Part shown: positions 10,129 through 17,523 of the stretch, in pieces
How the letters are laid out: each line of letters starts with the position of its first letter
Position numbering within the stretch: the first letter of the stretch is position 1
Assembly (NCBI GenBank): GCA_934476675.1
Contig: CAKSOE010000039.1
Location: 1-24,427, forward strand
Length of the DNA stretch: 24,427 nt
Origin: an uncultured Clostridia bacterium
GTDB taxonomy: Bacteria; Bacillota; Clostridia; UBA1381
Direction: 5' to 3'
Notes under the pieces: generated by a model
Seen by the model: the letters and a program-made list of their open reading frames with translations, nothing else
Told to the model about the DNA's origin: nothing
Databases searched by the model: none
Made by a program: the position numbers and the translations under genes

Positions 10129-10776
10129 ATGAAAAAGCTTACGGAGGAAGAAGAACGTGCACGCGTATCTGCGATGTGCGAAATAGAAAACGAGTGCCGC
10201 AAAAAAGGGTACAAATATATTGCCGGAGTTGACGAAGCAGGCAGAGGGCCGCTGGCAGGGCCGGTGTATGCTGCGGCTGTGATACTACCGGAGGGGACGT
10301 TTATAGAGGGGATAAACGACTCAAAAAAACTCAGCGAAAAAAAGCGTGAGGAGCTTTTTGATGTCATATGCGAAAAAGCATCGGCATATTGTATAGCAGA
10401 GGTTTCTCATACGCGGATAGACGAAATAAATATCTTAAATGCCACCTTTGAGGCGATGAACAAAGCTGTTAACGGACTTAATATCAGACCCGACTACGTA
10501 CTGATTGACGGCAATCGGATAAAGGGCATGGAAATACCGCACGAAACGGTTGTTAAGGGAGACGCGAAAAGCATTTCGATTGCCGCCGCGTCAATTCTGG
10601 CAAAGGTGAGCAGGGACAGGGTTATGTACGAAATGGCAGAACAATACCCGTTATACGGCTTTGACAAGCACAAAGGTTACGGCACAAAGGCGCATTGCGA
10701 TGCTATATTGAAGTATGGCGCGTGCGAGATACACAGAAGAAGCTTTTTAAAGAAAATTTTGGGGGAAAAGGCATGA
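10129..10776 (+). CDS. rnhB: Ribonuclease HII
   Basis: This enzyme cleaves the RNA strand of RNA-DNA hybrids and removes single ribonucleotides misincorporated in DNA. The family signature is complete: GVDEAGRGPLAGPV with catalytic Asp35 and Glu36, NDSKKLSEKKRE, VLIDGN with Asp127, and the late SIAAASILAKVSRD motif carrying the final acidic residue. The ATG at 10129 gives 215 residues, the normal size, and has AGGCGGA six bases upstream. An ATG at 10111 would add six residues but lacks a proper ribosome site. It is the first gene of an operon and its stop overlaps the next start as ATGA. The rnhB-yraN pair is a common arrangement in bacteria. Confidence 0.97.
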   Translation: MKKLTEEEERARVSAMCEIENECRKKGYKYIAGVDEAGRGPLAGPVYAAAVILPEGTFIEGINDSKKLSEKKREELFDVICEKASAYCIAEVSHTRIDEINILNATFEAMNKAVNGLNIRPDYVLIDGNRIKGMEIPHETVVKGDAKSISIAAASILAKVSRDRVMYEMAEQYPLYGFDKHKGYGTKAHCDAILKYGACEIHRRSFLKKILGEKA

Positions 10777-11129
10777 CAACAAAGGAAATAGGCGACATGG
10801 GCGAGAATGTAGCTTGCCGTTACCTGGAAGAAAAGGACTATGATATACTTTGCCGCAACTACCGGACAAGATTCGGCGAAGCGGATATAATTGCAAAGGA
10901 TGACGAGGTGTTTGTGTTTGTTGAAGTGAAAACCAGGCGCAATAACAAATTCGGAGAGCCGTCCGAGGCAGTTAATTACTACAAACAGCAGAGAATTAAA
11001 AAGGTAGCAATGAGTTATACCGATACGATAAATAATGATATACGCTTTGACGTAATCGAGGTGTTTTATGCTCCCGTTTACGACAGCTGTGAGATAACGA
11101 GAATTAATCATATAGAGAATGCGTTTTAA
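10773..11129 (+). CDS. YraN/UPF0102 family nuclease-like protein
   Basis: A protein of 118 residues. Its motifs are GDMGENVACRYLEEKDYDIL at the N-terminus, then FGEADIIAKDDEVFVFVEVK followed by TRR, which is the hallmark of UPF0102. The E-x-K of FVEVKTR together with the acidic GEAD gives a PD-(D/E)xK endonuclease-like core. In this family GEAD is more often GEID, a mild variation. The start at 10773 overlaps the rnhB stop by four bases, and GGGGGAAAAG lies just upstream. An in-frame upstream ATG at 10695 would run deep into rnhB and is unlikely. The cellular role of the family is not firmly settled; a link to DNA processing has been suggested. Confidence 0.92.
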   Translation: MTTKEIGDMGENVACRYLEEKDYDILCRNYRTRFGEADIIAKDDEVFVFVEVKTRRNNKFGEPSEAVNYYKQQRIKKVAMSYTDTINNDIRFDVIEVFYAPVYDSCEITRINHIENAF

Positions 11130-11150
11130 TCGGCAGAATGGAGAATGATT

Positions 11151-11999
11151 ATGAAATATTCGGTATTTGACGCTCACTGTGACACTCTTTGCATAATGGA
11201 GGAGCAGAAAAACGGCAAAAGTCATGTGACGGCAGAGGGAATGTCGGGATACGAAAAATATACCCAGGTATATGCCTGCTTTATTGCGCCGAAATATTAT
11301 TCCTGTGCAAAGGAGCGCGCAATAAGGCTTATAGACACGTATTATCAAAACAATCTGAACGGCATTTTAAGTATTGAGGGCGGCGAGTGCATAGAAAGCG
11401 CAGAGGATATAGAACAGTATTACAGCCGCGGTGTGCGTATTGCGGCGCTTACGTGGAACAATACAAACCGTATTGCCGCCGGTGCGGACGAGAGTGACAA
11501 AAGCAAAGGACTTACAGAATTCGGAAAAGAAATTATTATGGAGATGAACAGAATAGGAATGATTGCCGATGTGTCGCATCTTAACGACAAGTCGTTTTAC
11601 GATATTGCAAAAATAAGCACAAATCCGATTGTTGCGACACATTCCTGTTCAAGAAAAATATGCCCTCACAGAAGAAATATCACCGATGAAATGTTTAAAA
11701 TCATAGCGGAAAGCGGCGGTGTTACGGGAATTAATTTCTATCCGATTTTTCTGACAGGCTGCGAAAGGGCGGTAACGGACGATATAGTACGCCATATTGA
11801 GCATTTTATGGAGCTTGGCGGCGAAAACAGCATCGGCATAGGCGCAGACTATGACGGAGTGGATTTTTTGCCGGAGGGAATAAGCGGCTGCGGCGATACA
11901 TATAAGGTTTTTGACAGGCTTTTGCAGCTTAATTATACGGAGGAGCAGGTTGAAAAAATAAGCTGTAAAAATTTTGAAAGGGTAATGGCAGATGTCTAA
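11151..11999 (+). CDS. Membrane dipeptidase-like metallopeptidase (family M19)
   Basis: A zinc-dependent dipeptidase-like amidohydrolase of 282 residues. Visible family motifs in order are FDAHCDTL (metal-binding HxD), LSIEGGE (bridging Glu), LTWNNTNRIA, IADVSHLND, PIVATHSCSR (metal His) and IGIGADYDGVDF. The family hydrolyses dipeptides, including D-residue and beta-lactam-like substrates. There is no signal peptide, so this copy should be cytoplasmic. It is at the short end for M19. I chose the ATG at 11151 because GGAGA lies about seven bases upstream; an in-frame ATG at 11145 sits too close to that ribosome site. Its 3' end overlaps rsmE by eight bases. Peptide recycling is a likely role, but no specific substrate can be read from the sequence. 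Confidence 0.92.
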   Translation: MKYSVFDAHCDTLCIMEEQKNGKSHVTAEGMSGYEKYTQVYACFIAPKYYSCAKERAIRLIDTYYQNNLNGILSIEGGECIESAEDIEQYYSRGVRIAALTWNNTNRIAAGADESDKSKGLTEFGKEIIMEMNRIGMIADVSHLNDKSFYDIAKISTNPIVATHSCSRKICPHRRNITDEMFKIIAESGGVTGINFYPIFLTGCERAVTDDIVRHIEHFMELGGENSIGIGADYDGVDFLPEGISGCGDTYKVFDRLLQLNYTEEQVEKISCKNFERVMADV

Positions 12000-12738
12000 A
12001 TTTTTTATACCGAAAGAAAATATAAAGGAAGATAAGATAACAATAACGGGCGGAGATGTGGCGCATATTTCACGTGTTCTGCGCATGGGCAGGGGAGATG
12101 TTCTTACCTTGTGCGACGGAAAAGGCATGGACTATGAAACGGAAATAGAAAATATCACAGCCGGCTGCATTGAATGCGGAATTGTAAAAAAGCAGAAAAG
12201 CAGCAGCGAACCCGATATAAAAGTAACGCTTGTCCAGGGCATACCAAAAGCGTCCAAAATGGATTATATAATACAAAAAACGACGGAATTGGGAATTTCG
12301 AGAATTATCCCGTGTACCCTGGCGCGGTGCGTGGTAAAGCTTGAAAACCGAAAGGCGGAGGAAAAAAAGACCGAACGCTGGCAAAAAATCAGCGAAGAAG
12401 CGGCGAAACAGTCGGGACGCGGCATTATACCCGAGGTAAGTATGCCGATGAGTCTTGATAGAGTGATAGACGAAATACGCGGCTGCGATATAGTGTTTGT
12501 ACCCTACGAATGTGAGGAGGAAAACAATTTAAGAGATGTTCTGACTTCGTGCCGAAACCCGAAAAATGCCGCATTCATAATAGGGCCGGAGGGCGGCTTT
12601 GACATATCGGAGATAGAAAAAATAAGAAACGCCGGAATAACCACCGTAACACTCGGAAAGCGTATTTTGAGAACGGAAACCGCAGGCGAGGCGGCGCTGG
12701 CAATGATTATGTACGAGATAGGGGACATAAACAAATGA
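11992..12738 (+). CDS. rsmE: 16S rRNA m3U1498 methyltransferase RsmE
   Basis: A 248-residue SPOUT-class methyltransferase that uses S-adenosylmethionine to methylate U1498 of 16S rRNA. The motifs are LVQGIPKASKMDYIIQKTTE and ELGISRIIP in the middle, then the trefoil-knot cofactor motifs FIIGPEGGFDISEIEKI and VTLGKRILRTETAGEAAL at the C-terminus. The N-terminal PUA-like domain is seen in GGDVAHISRVLRMGRGDVL. Length matches the family (about 240). The start at 11992 lies within the end of the M19 gene, with GAAAGGG nine bases upstream. The stop overlaps the sirtuin start as ATGA, so these genes are translationally linked. Confidence 0.97.
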   Translation: MSKFFIPKENIKEDKITITGGDVAHISRVLRMGRGDVLTLCDGKGMDYETEIENITAGCIECGIVKKQKSSSEPDIKVTLVQGIPKASKMDYIIQKTTELGISRIIPCTLARCVVKLENRKAEEKKTERWQKISEEAAKQSGRGIIPEVSMPMSLDRVIDEIRGCDIVFVPYECEEENNLRDVLTSCRNPKNAAFIIGPEGGFDISEIEKIRNAGITTVTLGKRILRTETAGEAALAMIMYEIGDINK

Positions 12739-13445
12739 TTGAAGAATTTAAAAAGATAATTGCATCTTCGGACAATATTGTATTTTTCGGCGGCGCCGGA
12801 GTATCCACCGAAAGCGGAATACCGGATTTCAGAAGTGTGGACGGCTTGTACAATCAGAAATACGATTATCCGCCGGAAACAATTTTAAGCCATACGTTTT
12901 TTATGGAGCATACGGAGGGATTTTATAAGTTTTACCGCGATAAAATGATAATTCACGGAGTTGAGCCGAATATTACGCACAAAAAGCTTGCGGAGCTTGA
13001 AGAAAAAGGCAAGGTAAGAGCGGTTGTAACGCAGAATATAGACGGACTGCACCAGGCAGCAGGCAGCAAAAATGTTATGGAGCTGCACGGTTCGATACAG
13101 CGCAATTATTGTATGAAGTGCGGCAAATTTTACGGCGGAACGGAATTTATAGAAAAATGCAGCGGAGTACCGCACTGCGAATGCGGCGGAATAATCAAAC
13201 CGGACGTGGTGCTTTACGAAGAAATGCTCAATGATGAGTGCGTTAATAAGGCCGTTTCGTTTATCCGAAATGCCGAAACACTTATAATAGGCGGAACGTC
13301 GCTCAACGTATATCCGGCGGCAGGGCTGATAAATTATTTTTCGGGAAAGCATCTGATACTTATAAATAAATCCGCAACGGGTGCAGACGACAGAGCGGAT
13401 ATTGTAATTCACGATTCGCTTGGAAAAGTTTTTGGAGCGCTATGA
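12735..13445 (+). CDS. cobB: NAD-dependent protein deacylase (sirtuin, CobB-like)
   Basis: A Sir2 family enzyme of 236 residues that removes acyl groups from protein lysines with NAD+ cleavage. The sequence shows GGAGVSTESGIPDFRS (NAD binding), TQNIDGLHQAAGS, the catalytic His in MELHGS, a zinc site made of CMKCG and a later CECGG, and IKPDVVLYEE and GTSLNVYPAAGL near the C-terminus. All core residues are present and the length is normal. The start is coupled by ATGA to the rsmE stop, and the 3' end overlaps the phosphopantetheinyl transferase start in the same way. Substrates in this organism cannot be told from the sequence. Confidence 0.96.
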   Translation: MIEEFKKIIASSDNIVFFGGAGVSTESGIPDFRSVDGLYNQKYDYPPETILSHTFFMEHTEGFYKFYRDKMIIHGVEPNITHKKLAELEEKGKVRAVVTQNIDGLHQAAGSKNVMELHGSIQRNYCMKCGKFYGGTEFIEKCSGVPHCECGGIIKPDVVLYEEMLNDECVNKAVSFIRNAETLIIGGTSLNVYPAAGLINYFSGKHLILINKSATGADDRADIVIHDSLGKVFGAL

Positions 13446-14047
13446 TAAAAATATATACGATGTGTACGGACGAAATAGATTTATCGGACGATAATCTTTA
13501 TAAGCAAATGTCTTTAAGACGTATCGAAAAGATAAATGCCTTAAAAAAAGAGCTTTCAAAAAAACAATCCGCGGCGGCGGAGCTGCTTATAAACAAAGCG
13601 GTTAAAACAGAATACCCCGGCGCCGAATTGCCGCTTGATATAAAAGAAAGCAGCGGCGGAAAACCGTATCCTGCGGATTATAAAGGACTGTTCTTAAATG
13701 TTGCACATTCGCTCAGATATGCAATGTGTGCCGCGGCGGATATGCCGGTCGGCGCGGATATACAGTATATGCGCGATATAAGCGGCGGTATGCCCGAACG
13801 CTTTTTTACTGCGGCAGAAGCTGACTATGTGAGAAATTCACCAAATCCCCAAAGCGCCTTTTACGAGCTGTGGGTAAGAAAAGAGAGCTTTGTAAAAGCG
13901 GTCGGCGAGGGTCTGCGTATTGCATTAAACAGCTTTTCCGTACTGGATAAAACCATTGAATACGGCGGCAGTGTTTACGAAATAATACCCTGTGACGCGG
14001 CTGACGGATATAAAATGTGCGTGTGCGTAAAGCGTCATAATGTATAG
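13442..14047 (+). CDS. Sfp-type 4'-phosphopantetheinyl transferase
   Basis: A 201-residue enzyme of the Sfp/AcpT superfamily, which transfers the phosphopantetheine arm of CoA to carrier proteins. The two magnesium and CoA motifs are visible: VGADIQYMRDI (the usual VG-D-E/Q region) and FYELWVRKESFVKAVGEGL (the W-x-x-K-E-x-x-x-K motif). SLRYAMCAAA before the first motif fits the conserved His/Ser-containing strand. It is slightly shorter than B. subtilis Sfp. The start overlaps the sirtuin stop by four bases. No polyketide or peptide synthetase is in this window, so its carrier-protein partner is unknown. Its last 13 bases overlap the end of the convergent AraC gene. Confidence 0.92.
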   Translation: MIKIYTMCTDEIDLSDDNLYKQMSLRRIEKINALKKELSKKQSAAAELLINKAVKTEYPGAELPLDIKESSGGKPYPADYKGLFLNVAHSLRYAMCAAADMPVGADIQYMRDISGGMPERFFTAAEADYVRNSPNPQSAFYELWVRKESFVKAVGEGLRIALNSFSVLDKTIEYGGSVYEIIPCDAADGYKMCVCVKRHNV

Positions 14048-14880
14048 TATTTTCCGGGCGAAATGCCGACTTCTTTTTTGAATGTGCGTATAAAGTTTGA
14101 ATAGTCGTTAAAACCGCATAAAAATGCGGTTTCCGATACGCTTTTTCCGCTTTTTAAGTATTTTTTCGCCTGCGATATTCTTTTTCCTATAATGTATTTT
14201 AAAACAGTTGTTCCAAGCGTGGATTTAAACAGCTTGCATAGCTGATTTACCGACACATATGAGCATTTTGCGATTTTTTCAAGCGTAAGATCATCGGACA
14301 AATGCTCGTTTATGTATAAGATTGCCTTATTAAGCGGCACATTCTGAACCCGGTCGGGCGATGAAACGCAGCAGGTCAGAAATTTTTCGTTCAGAAACGT
14401 CAGAATACGAATCATTACCGTATTTTTTATGATGTCATCGCCGTAGCTGCTTTCCTTTGAAAATTCCTCAAACAATCCGCGTATATGCTCCGATTCTTCA
14501 CGGGACAGCGGAATACGGTTTGAAGCGCCGTCCTTGCGCATATAAAAGCACTGCGACAAATCCGTCATATCGGTTGACGCCGAGAATATAAACTGCGGAT
14601 GAATCTGCGCTGTATACCGTTCCACCTCGCAGTCGGGGAGAAATGTTATTTTATGCGCCTCAAACTGGTTCATAACAAAAACGTCGCCGTCATTTATCGA
14701 ATATACCTTATCATCTATCAGAAAATTTTTTCCTCCCGAAACGCACAAAAGAATTTCACATGAATCGTGAGTATGAATATTGAAGTTCGGGTTGTTTTGC
14801 TTTGAATGAAAAATCCCGTAGGATTTTTCTGCGGAGGCGCGTTTCTGTGCCTCGGCACAGTTGTCAAATACTACCCTCAT
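14035..14880 (-). CDS. AraC family transcriptional regulator of the kdu genes (inferred target)
   Basis: A 281-residue regulator with an N-terminal cupin-like sensor (NIHTHDSCEILLCVSGG, then a DGDVFVMNQFEAHKI strand) and a C-terminal double helix-turn-helix. Helix regions are LTLEKIAKCSYVSVNQLCKL and VSETAFLCGFNDYSNFIRTF, followed by the typical KKEVGISPGKYY ending. I chose the ATG at 14880 because GGAGG lies seven bases upstream on this strand; an in-frame ATG at 14892 overlaps that ribosome site. The gene is divergent from the kduI-containing reading frame with about 146 bases between them. The usual reading is that it senses a uronate-derived sugar and activates kduI-kduD; the ligand is inference. 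Confidence 0.93.
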   Translation of the reverse strand: MRVVFDNCAEAQKRASAEKSYGIFHSKQNNPNFNIHTHDSCEILLCVSGGKNFLIDDKVYSINDGDVFVMNQFEAHKITFLPDCEVERYTAQIHPQFIFSASTDMTDLSQCFYMRKDGASNRIPLSREESEHIRGLFEEFSKESSYGDDIIKNTVMIRILTFLNEKFLTCCVSSPDRVQNVPLNKAILYINEHLSDDLTLEKIAKCSYVSVNQLCKLFKSTLGTTVLKYIIGKRISQAKKYLKSGKSVSETAFLCGFNDYSNFIRTFKKEVGISPGKYYTL

Positions 14881-14895
14881 ATAAACCTCCATTCC

Positions 14896-14911
14896 GCCGC
14901 AGTATTGCGGC
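14896..14911. promoter_or_regulatory. Inverted repeat in the AraC gene leader
   Basis: GCCGCA and TGCGGC flank a 4-base centre (GTAT). The site lies between the predicted araC transcription start and its ribosome site. It could be an autoregulatory operator or a leader hairpin. The arms are short, so the assignment is tentative. Confidence 0.45.
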
Positions 14912-14930
14912 ACAGTTATAACATGAATAT

Positions 14931-14959
14931 ATTATAACATAAATGTGTGAAATTTGCAA
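14931..14959 (-). promoter_or_regulatory. Promoter of the AraC regulator gene
   Basis: Read on the minus strand, TTGCAA (14959-14954) and a perfect TATAAT (14936-14931) are separated by 17 bases. Transcription would start near 14924, giving a leader of about 45 bases that contains the inverted repeat at 14896-14911. Confidence 0.65.
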
Positions 14960-14990
14960 TATAAAATATACAAAACGCAAGGAATTTGCA
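14949..14990. promoter_or_regulatory. Direct repeat, candidate AraC-type operator
   Basis: GAAATTTGCA (14949-14958) and GGAATTTGCA (14981-14990) are 10-mers with one difference. They are in the same orientation and 32 bases apart start to start, about three helical turns. AraC family proteins typically bind direct repeats on one face of the helix. The downstream copy ends 12 bases before the -10 box of the kdu promoter. The upstream copy covers most of the araC -35 box. This placement suits activation of kdu together with autorepression of the regulator. Confidence 0.5.
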
Positions 14991-14999
14991 GTTTTTATT

Positions 15000-15008
15000 T
15001 GATATACT
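15000..15008 (+). promoter_or_regulatory. Extended -10 promoter of the kdu operon
   Basis: TGATATACT is an extended -10 element (TGn followed by TATACT). There is no good -35 box at 17 bases, which suits a promoter that depends on an activator such as the divergent AraC protein. Transcription would begin around 15015. Confidence 0.5.
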
Positions 15009-15026
15009 AAAAGAAAAGATACGGAG

Positions 15027-16664
15027 GTGTTTAATATTTTCTATCTTAAAATTCTGAAGAAGGACGGTTCTGAGCTGTTTTGCGAAAAAGGCGATAAAAT
15101 CAGCGCGGTGTACGCCGGAGAATACTCCGAGGGTGACAAAATCATACTGCACTGCAATGAAGGAAGCTTTGTCAAAATGCAGCTGGACGAAGCTCTCAAA
15201 GAGAGCATTGTTTATCTCCAGTCAGGGAATTTTGAATTTGAAATTCCTTACGGCGCGCTTATGGCAGGATACGATAAAGCGGCATTTTCGGGAAATGAAC
15301 ATAAAATTTCCGTGTCACAGCCGACGGACGAGGAGATATTCGGAACACGAAACATTGCCCTCAATTCGCATGACAGACGCGGACATAAAAAATCATATCC
15401 GCACGCATATGCGAATTTCGTAACAAGAGAAGACCCGTGTTTCTTTGAGCGCAATGCCATTGACGGTGTGTGCCGCAATGAGAGCCACGGCGGTTATCCC
15501 TACCATTCATGGGCAGGCGGTGCAAGAGAGGATCTGGAATATTACATCGATTTCGGCAGAGAGGTTGAGGTTGAGAAAGTAGTATTTTTCCTGCGTGCCG
15601 ATTTTCCGCATGATACATACTGGAAAAACATTGATGTGGAATTTTCCGATAAGAGCAGAGTGACTGCAAGCTTTGAGGAAACAGCCGAGGGACAGGCTTT
15701 AATATTGCCCGAAAAGAAAAAAACAAGCATAATTCATCTGACAGGCTTCAAACAGGCGGTTAATCCGCTTTCGTGGGCGGCTCTGTCGCAGATTGAGGTT
15801 TACGGTAATTATATTAAGGAGGATTTAAGTAAAATGGAAATCAGATGTGCATCAAACCCGAAAGACGCGAAGCATTACACAACAGACAGATTAAGAGAAG
15901 AATTTCATATTGCAAATATGTTCACAAAGGATAATGCAAGAATGGTTTACAGCCATATCGACAGAATTATCACGGCAGGCTTTATGCCGGTGCTTTGTGA
16001 GTTGAAGCTTGAGGGAGGCAAGGAGCTTGCGTCGGATTACTTCCTTGAAAGACGTGAAATGGGCTGTATCAATATCGGCGGAAAAGGTATCATAACGGTT
16101 GACGGCGTTGACTATGAGATGAATCCGCGTGACGGTATTTATATAGGAAAAGGCAATAAGGACATAACATTTAAGTGTGTTGACCCCGAAAATCCGCCGA
16201 AGTTCTATGTATCGTCATGTCCGGCACATAAATCATATCCTATCGTAAAGATTGATATAGCAAAGGCTAAAAAAGTTCCGTGCGGAAGCGTAGAGGACTG
16301 CAACAAGAGAGTTATTAACCAGTACATTCACCCCGAAGTAATTCAGAGCTGCCAGCTGGCAATGGGTCTTACTCAGCTTGAACCGGGTTCAAACTGGAAC
16401 ACAATGCCCTCACATACGCATGACAGAAGAATGGAGGTTTATCTCTATCTTGATATGGGCGAAAACGACGCTGTATTCCACATGATGGGCGAGCCGAACG
16501 AAACAAGACACATCATTATGCACAATGAAGAAGCCGTAATCAGTCCGAGCTGGTCAATCCACAGCGGTGTCGGCACAAAAGCATATTCATTTATTTGGGC
16601 AATGTGCGGCGAAAACCAGGAATTTGACGATATGGACTTTATCGAAACAAAGGATTTAAGATAA
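15027..16664 (+). CDS. Beta-sandwich carbohydrate-binding-like protein fused in frame to KduI
   Basis: One open frame of up to 545 residues holds two proteins. Residues 1-260 form an acidic N-terminal section and a discoidin-like beta-sandwich. This runs from RNIALNSHDRRGHKKS through AIDGVCRNESHGGYPYHSW and IDFGREVEVEKVVFFLRADF to the closing strand LSQIEVYG, as in F5/8-type carbohydrate-binding modules. There is no signal peptide. The linker NYIKEDLSK is simply the translated spacer and ribosome site of kduI, and residues 270-545 are complete KduI. The 5' end is unclear. The only strong ribosome site, GGAGG at 15023-15027, overlaps the GTG at 15027 but is eight bases before an in-frame ATT at 15036. 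Both parts follow the kdu promoter. The N-terminal part may bind oligo-uronides in the cytoplasm, which is inference. Confidence 0.8.
   Translation: MFNIFYLKILKKDGSELFCEKGDKISAVYAGEYSEGDKIILHCNEGSFVKMQLDEALKESIVYLQSGNFEFEIPYGALMAGYDKAAFSGNEHKISVSQPTDEEIFGTRNIALNSHDRRGHKKSYPHAYANFVTREDPCFFERNAIDGVCRNESHGGYPYHSWAGGAREDLEYYIDFGREVEVEKVVFFLRADFPHDTYWKNIDVEFSDKSRVTASFEETAEGQALILPEKKKTSIIHLTGFKQAVNPLSWAALSQIEVYGNYIKEDLSKMEIRCASNPKDAKHYTTDRLREEFHIANMFTKDNARMVYSHIDRIITAGFMPVLCELKLEGGKELASDYFLERREMGCINIGGKGIITVDGVDYEMNPRDGIYIGKGNKDITFKCVDPENPPKFYVSSCPAHKSYPIVKIDIAKAKKVPCGSVEDCNKRVINQYIHPEVIQSCQLAMGLTQLEPGSNWNTMPSHTHDRRMEVYLYLDMGENDAVFHMMGEPNETRHIIMHNEEAVISPSWSIHSGVGTKAYSFIWAMCGENQEFDDMDFIETKDLR
15816..15836 (+). 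promoter_or_regulatory. Internal ribosome binding site and start codon for KduI
   Basis: A perfect AAGGAGG (15816-15822) is followed after 11 bases by ATG (15834-15836), inside and in frame with the longer reading frame. It begins exactly where KduI homology begins, so free KduI is probably made from it as well as, or instead of, the fusion. Confidence 0.8.
15834..16664 (+). CDS. kduI: 5-keto-4-deoxyuronate isomerase KduI (from the internal start)
   Basis: KduI interconverts 5-keto-4-deoxyuronate (DKI) and 3-deoxy-D-glycero-2,5-hexodiulosonate (DKII) in the breakdown of unsaturated uronates from pectin and similar polymers. From the ATG at 15834 the product is 276 residues, almost the same as E. 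coli KduI (278). Strongly conserved segments include YSHIDRIITAGFMPV, SYFLERREMGCINIGG-type sequence, NTMPSHTHDRRMEVYLYLDM (zinc ligands HxH and Glu), ETRHIIMHNEEAVISPSW, then SIHSGVGTKAYSFIW (last zinc His) and the C-terminal FDDMDFIETKDLR. All four metal ligands are present. It lies 36 bases before kduD and the two are surely cotranscribed. The only oddity is the absence of a stop between it and the preceding gene. Confidence 0.95.
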   Translation: MEIRCASNPKDAKHYTTDRLREEFHIANMFTKDNARMVYSHIDRIITAGFMPVLCELKLEGGKELASDYFLERREMGCINIGGKGIITVDGVDYEMNPRDGIYIGKGNKDITFKCVDPENPPKFYVSSCPAHKSYPIVKIDIAKAKKVPCGSVEDCNKRVINQYIHPEVIQSCQLAMGLTQLEPGSNWNTMPSHTHDRRMEVYLYLDMGENDAVFHMMGEPNETRHIIMHNEEAVISPSWSIHSGVGTKAYSFIWAMCGENQEFDDMDFIETKDLR

Positions 16665-16700
16665 AAAGCGGCGCTTTAAGCGCAGAAAGGAATGAAAATA

Positions 16701-17501
16701 ATGGATATTTTAAAGGATTTCAGCCTTGAAGGCAAAATTGCGTTTATCACAGGCGCAACCTACGGCATCGGCTATGCAATTGCAAAAGCATATGCGTCGG
16801 CAGGTGCAAAGATAGTATTCTGTGATATAAAGCAGGAATTTGTTGATAAGGGAGCGGCTGCATATGTGGCTGACGGCATCGATGCAAAGGGTTATGTGTG
16901 TGATGTTACAAACGAAGCAATGGTTAAGGAAACCGTTGAAAAAATTGAAAAAGAAGTAGGCGTAATCGATATACTCGTAAACAATGCAGGAATAATCAAG
17001 AGAATACCTATGTGCGAAATGTCGGCAGAGGAATTCAGACAGGTTATCGACGTTGACTTGAACGCTCCGTTTATTGTTTCAAAAGCAGTAATCCCAAGCA
17101 TGGTAAAGAAAGGTCACGGAAAAATAATCAACATCTGTTCAATGATGAGTGAGCTGGGACGTGAAACCGTATCGGCATATGCTGCCGCTAAGGGCGGTCT
17201 TAAAATGCTTACAAGAAACATCTGCTCCGAATACGGCGAAGCTAACATTCAGTGTAACGGCATAGGTCCCGGATACATCGCAACACCGCAGACTGCTCCG
17301 TTAAGAGAACGTCAGGCTGACGGTTCGCGTCATCCGTTTGACCAGTTTATCGTTTCAAAGACTCCGGCTGCAAGATGGGGAACAACCGAAGACCTTATGG
17401 GCCCGGCAGTATTCCTTGCATCGGACGCGTCAAACTTTGTAAACGGACACGTTCTGTATGTTGACGGCGGTATTCTTGCATACATCGGAAAACAGCCGTA
17501 A
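16701..17501 (+). CDS. kduD: SDR dehydrogenase, KduD / gluconate 5-dehydrogenase type
   Basis: A short-chain dehydrogenase/reductase of 266 residues. It shows the cofactor motif TGATYGIG (residues 17-24), NNAGIIKR, and a catalytic triad of about Ser147, Tyr160 and Lys164 (YAAAK), with PGYIATPQ after it. It has a stretch after ATPQTAPLR (RERQADGSRHPFDQF) that E. coli KduD lacks and that is usual in proteins annotated as gluconate 5-dehydrogenase. Placed directly after kduI, the natural role is NADH-dependent reduction of DKII to 2-keto-3-deoxygluconate. I chose the ATG at 16701 because GAAAGGA lies nine bases upstream; the ATG at 16692 is too close to that site. A terminator follows. Confidence 0.85.
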   Translation: MDILKDFSLEGKIAFITGATYGIGYAIAKAYASAGAKIVFCDIKQEFVDKGAAAYVADGIDAKGYVCDVTNEAMVKETVEKIEKEVGVIDILVNNAGIIKRIPMCEMSAEEFRQVIDVDLNAPFIVSKAVIPSMVKKGHGKIINICSMMSELGRETVSAYAAAKGGLKMLTRNICSEYGEANIQCNGIGPGYIATPQTAPLRERQADGSRHPFDQFIVSKTPAARWGTTEDLMGPAVFLASDASNFVNGHVLYVDGGILAYIGKQP

Positions 17502-17523
17502 TAATAGTTTATTTTATTTTGAG

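Noticed and set aside
10677..11348. A 223-codon minus-strand frame across rnhB, yraN and the M19 gene
   Set aside because: All three plus-strand genes have full family motifs; the antisense product matches nothing I know and has no start signal.
16671..16683. Hairpin GCGCTT/AAGCGC between kduI and kduD as a terminator
   Set aside because: Too short, with almost no loop and no T-run. kduD has no visible promoter of its own, so readthrough is expected.
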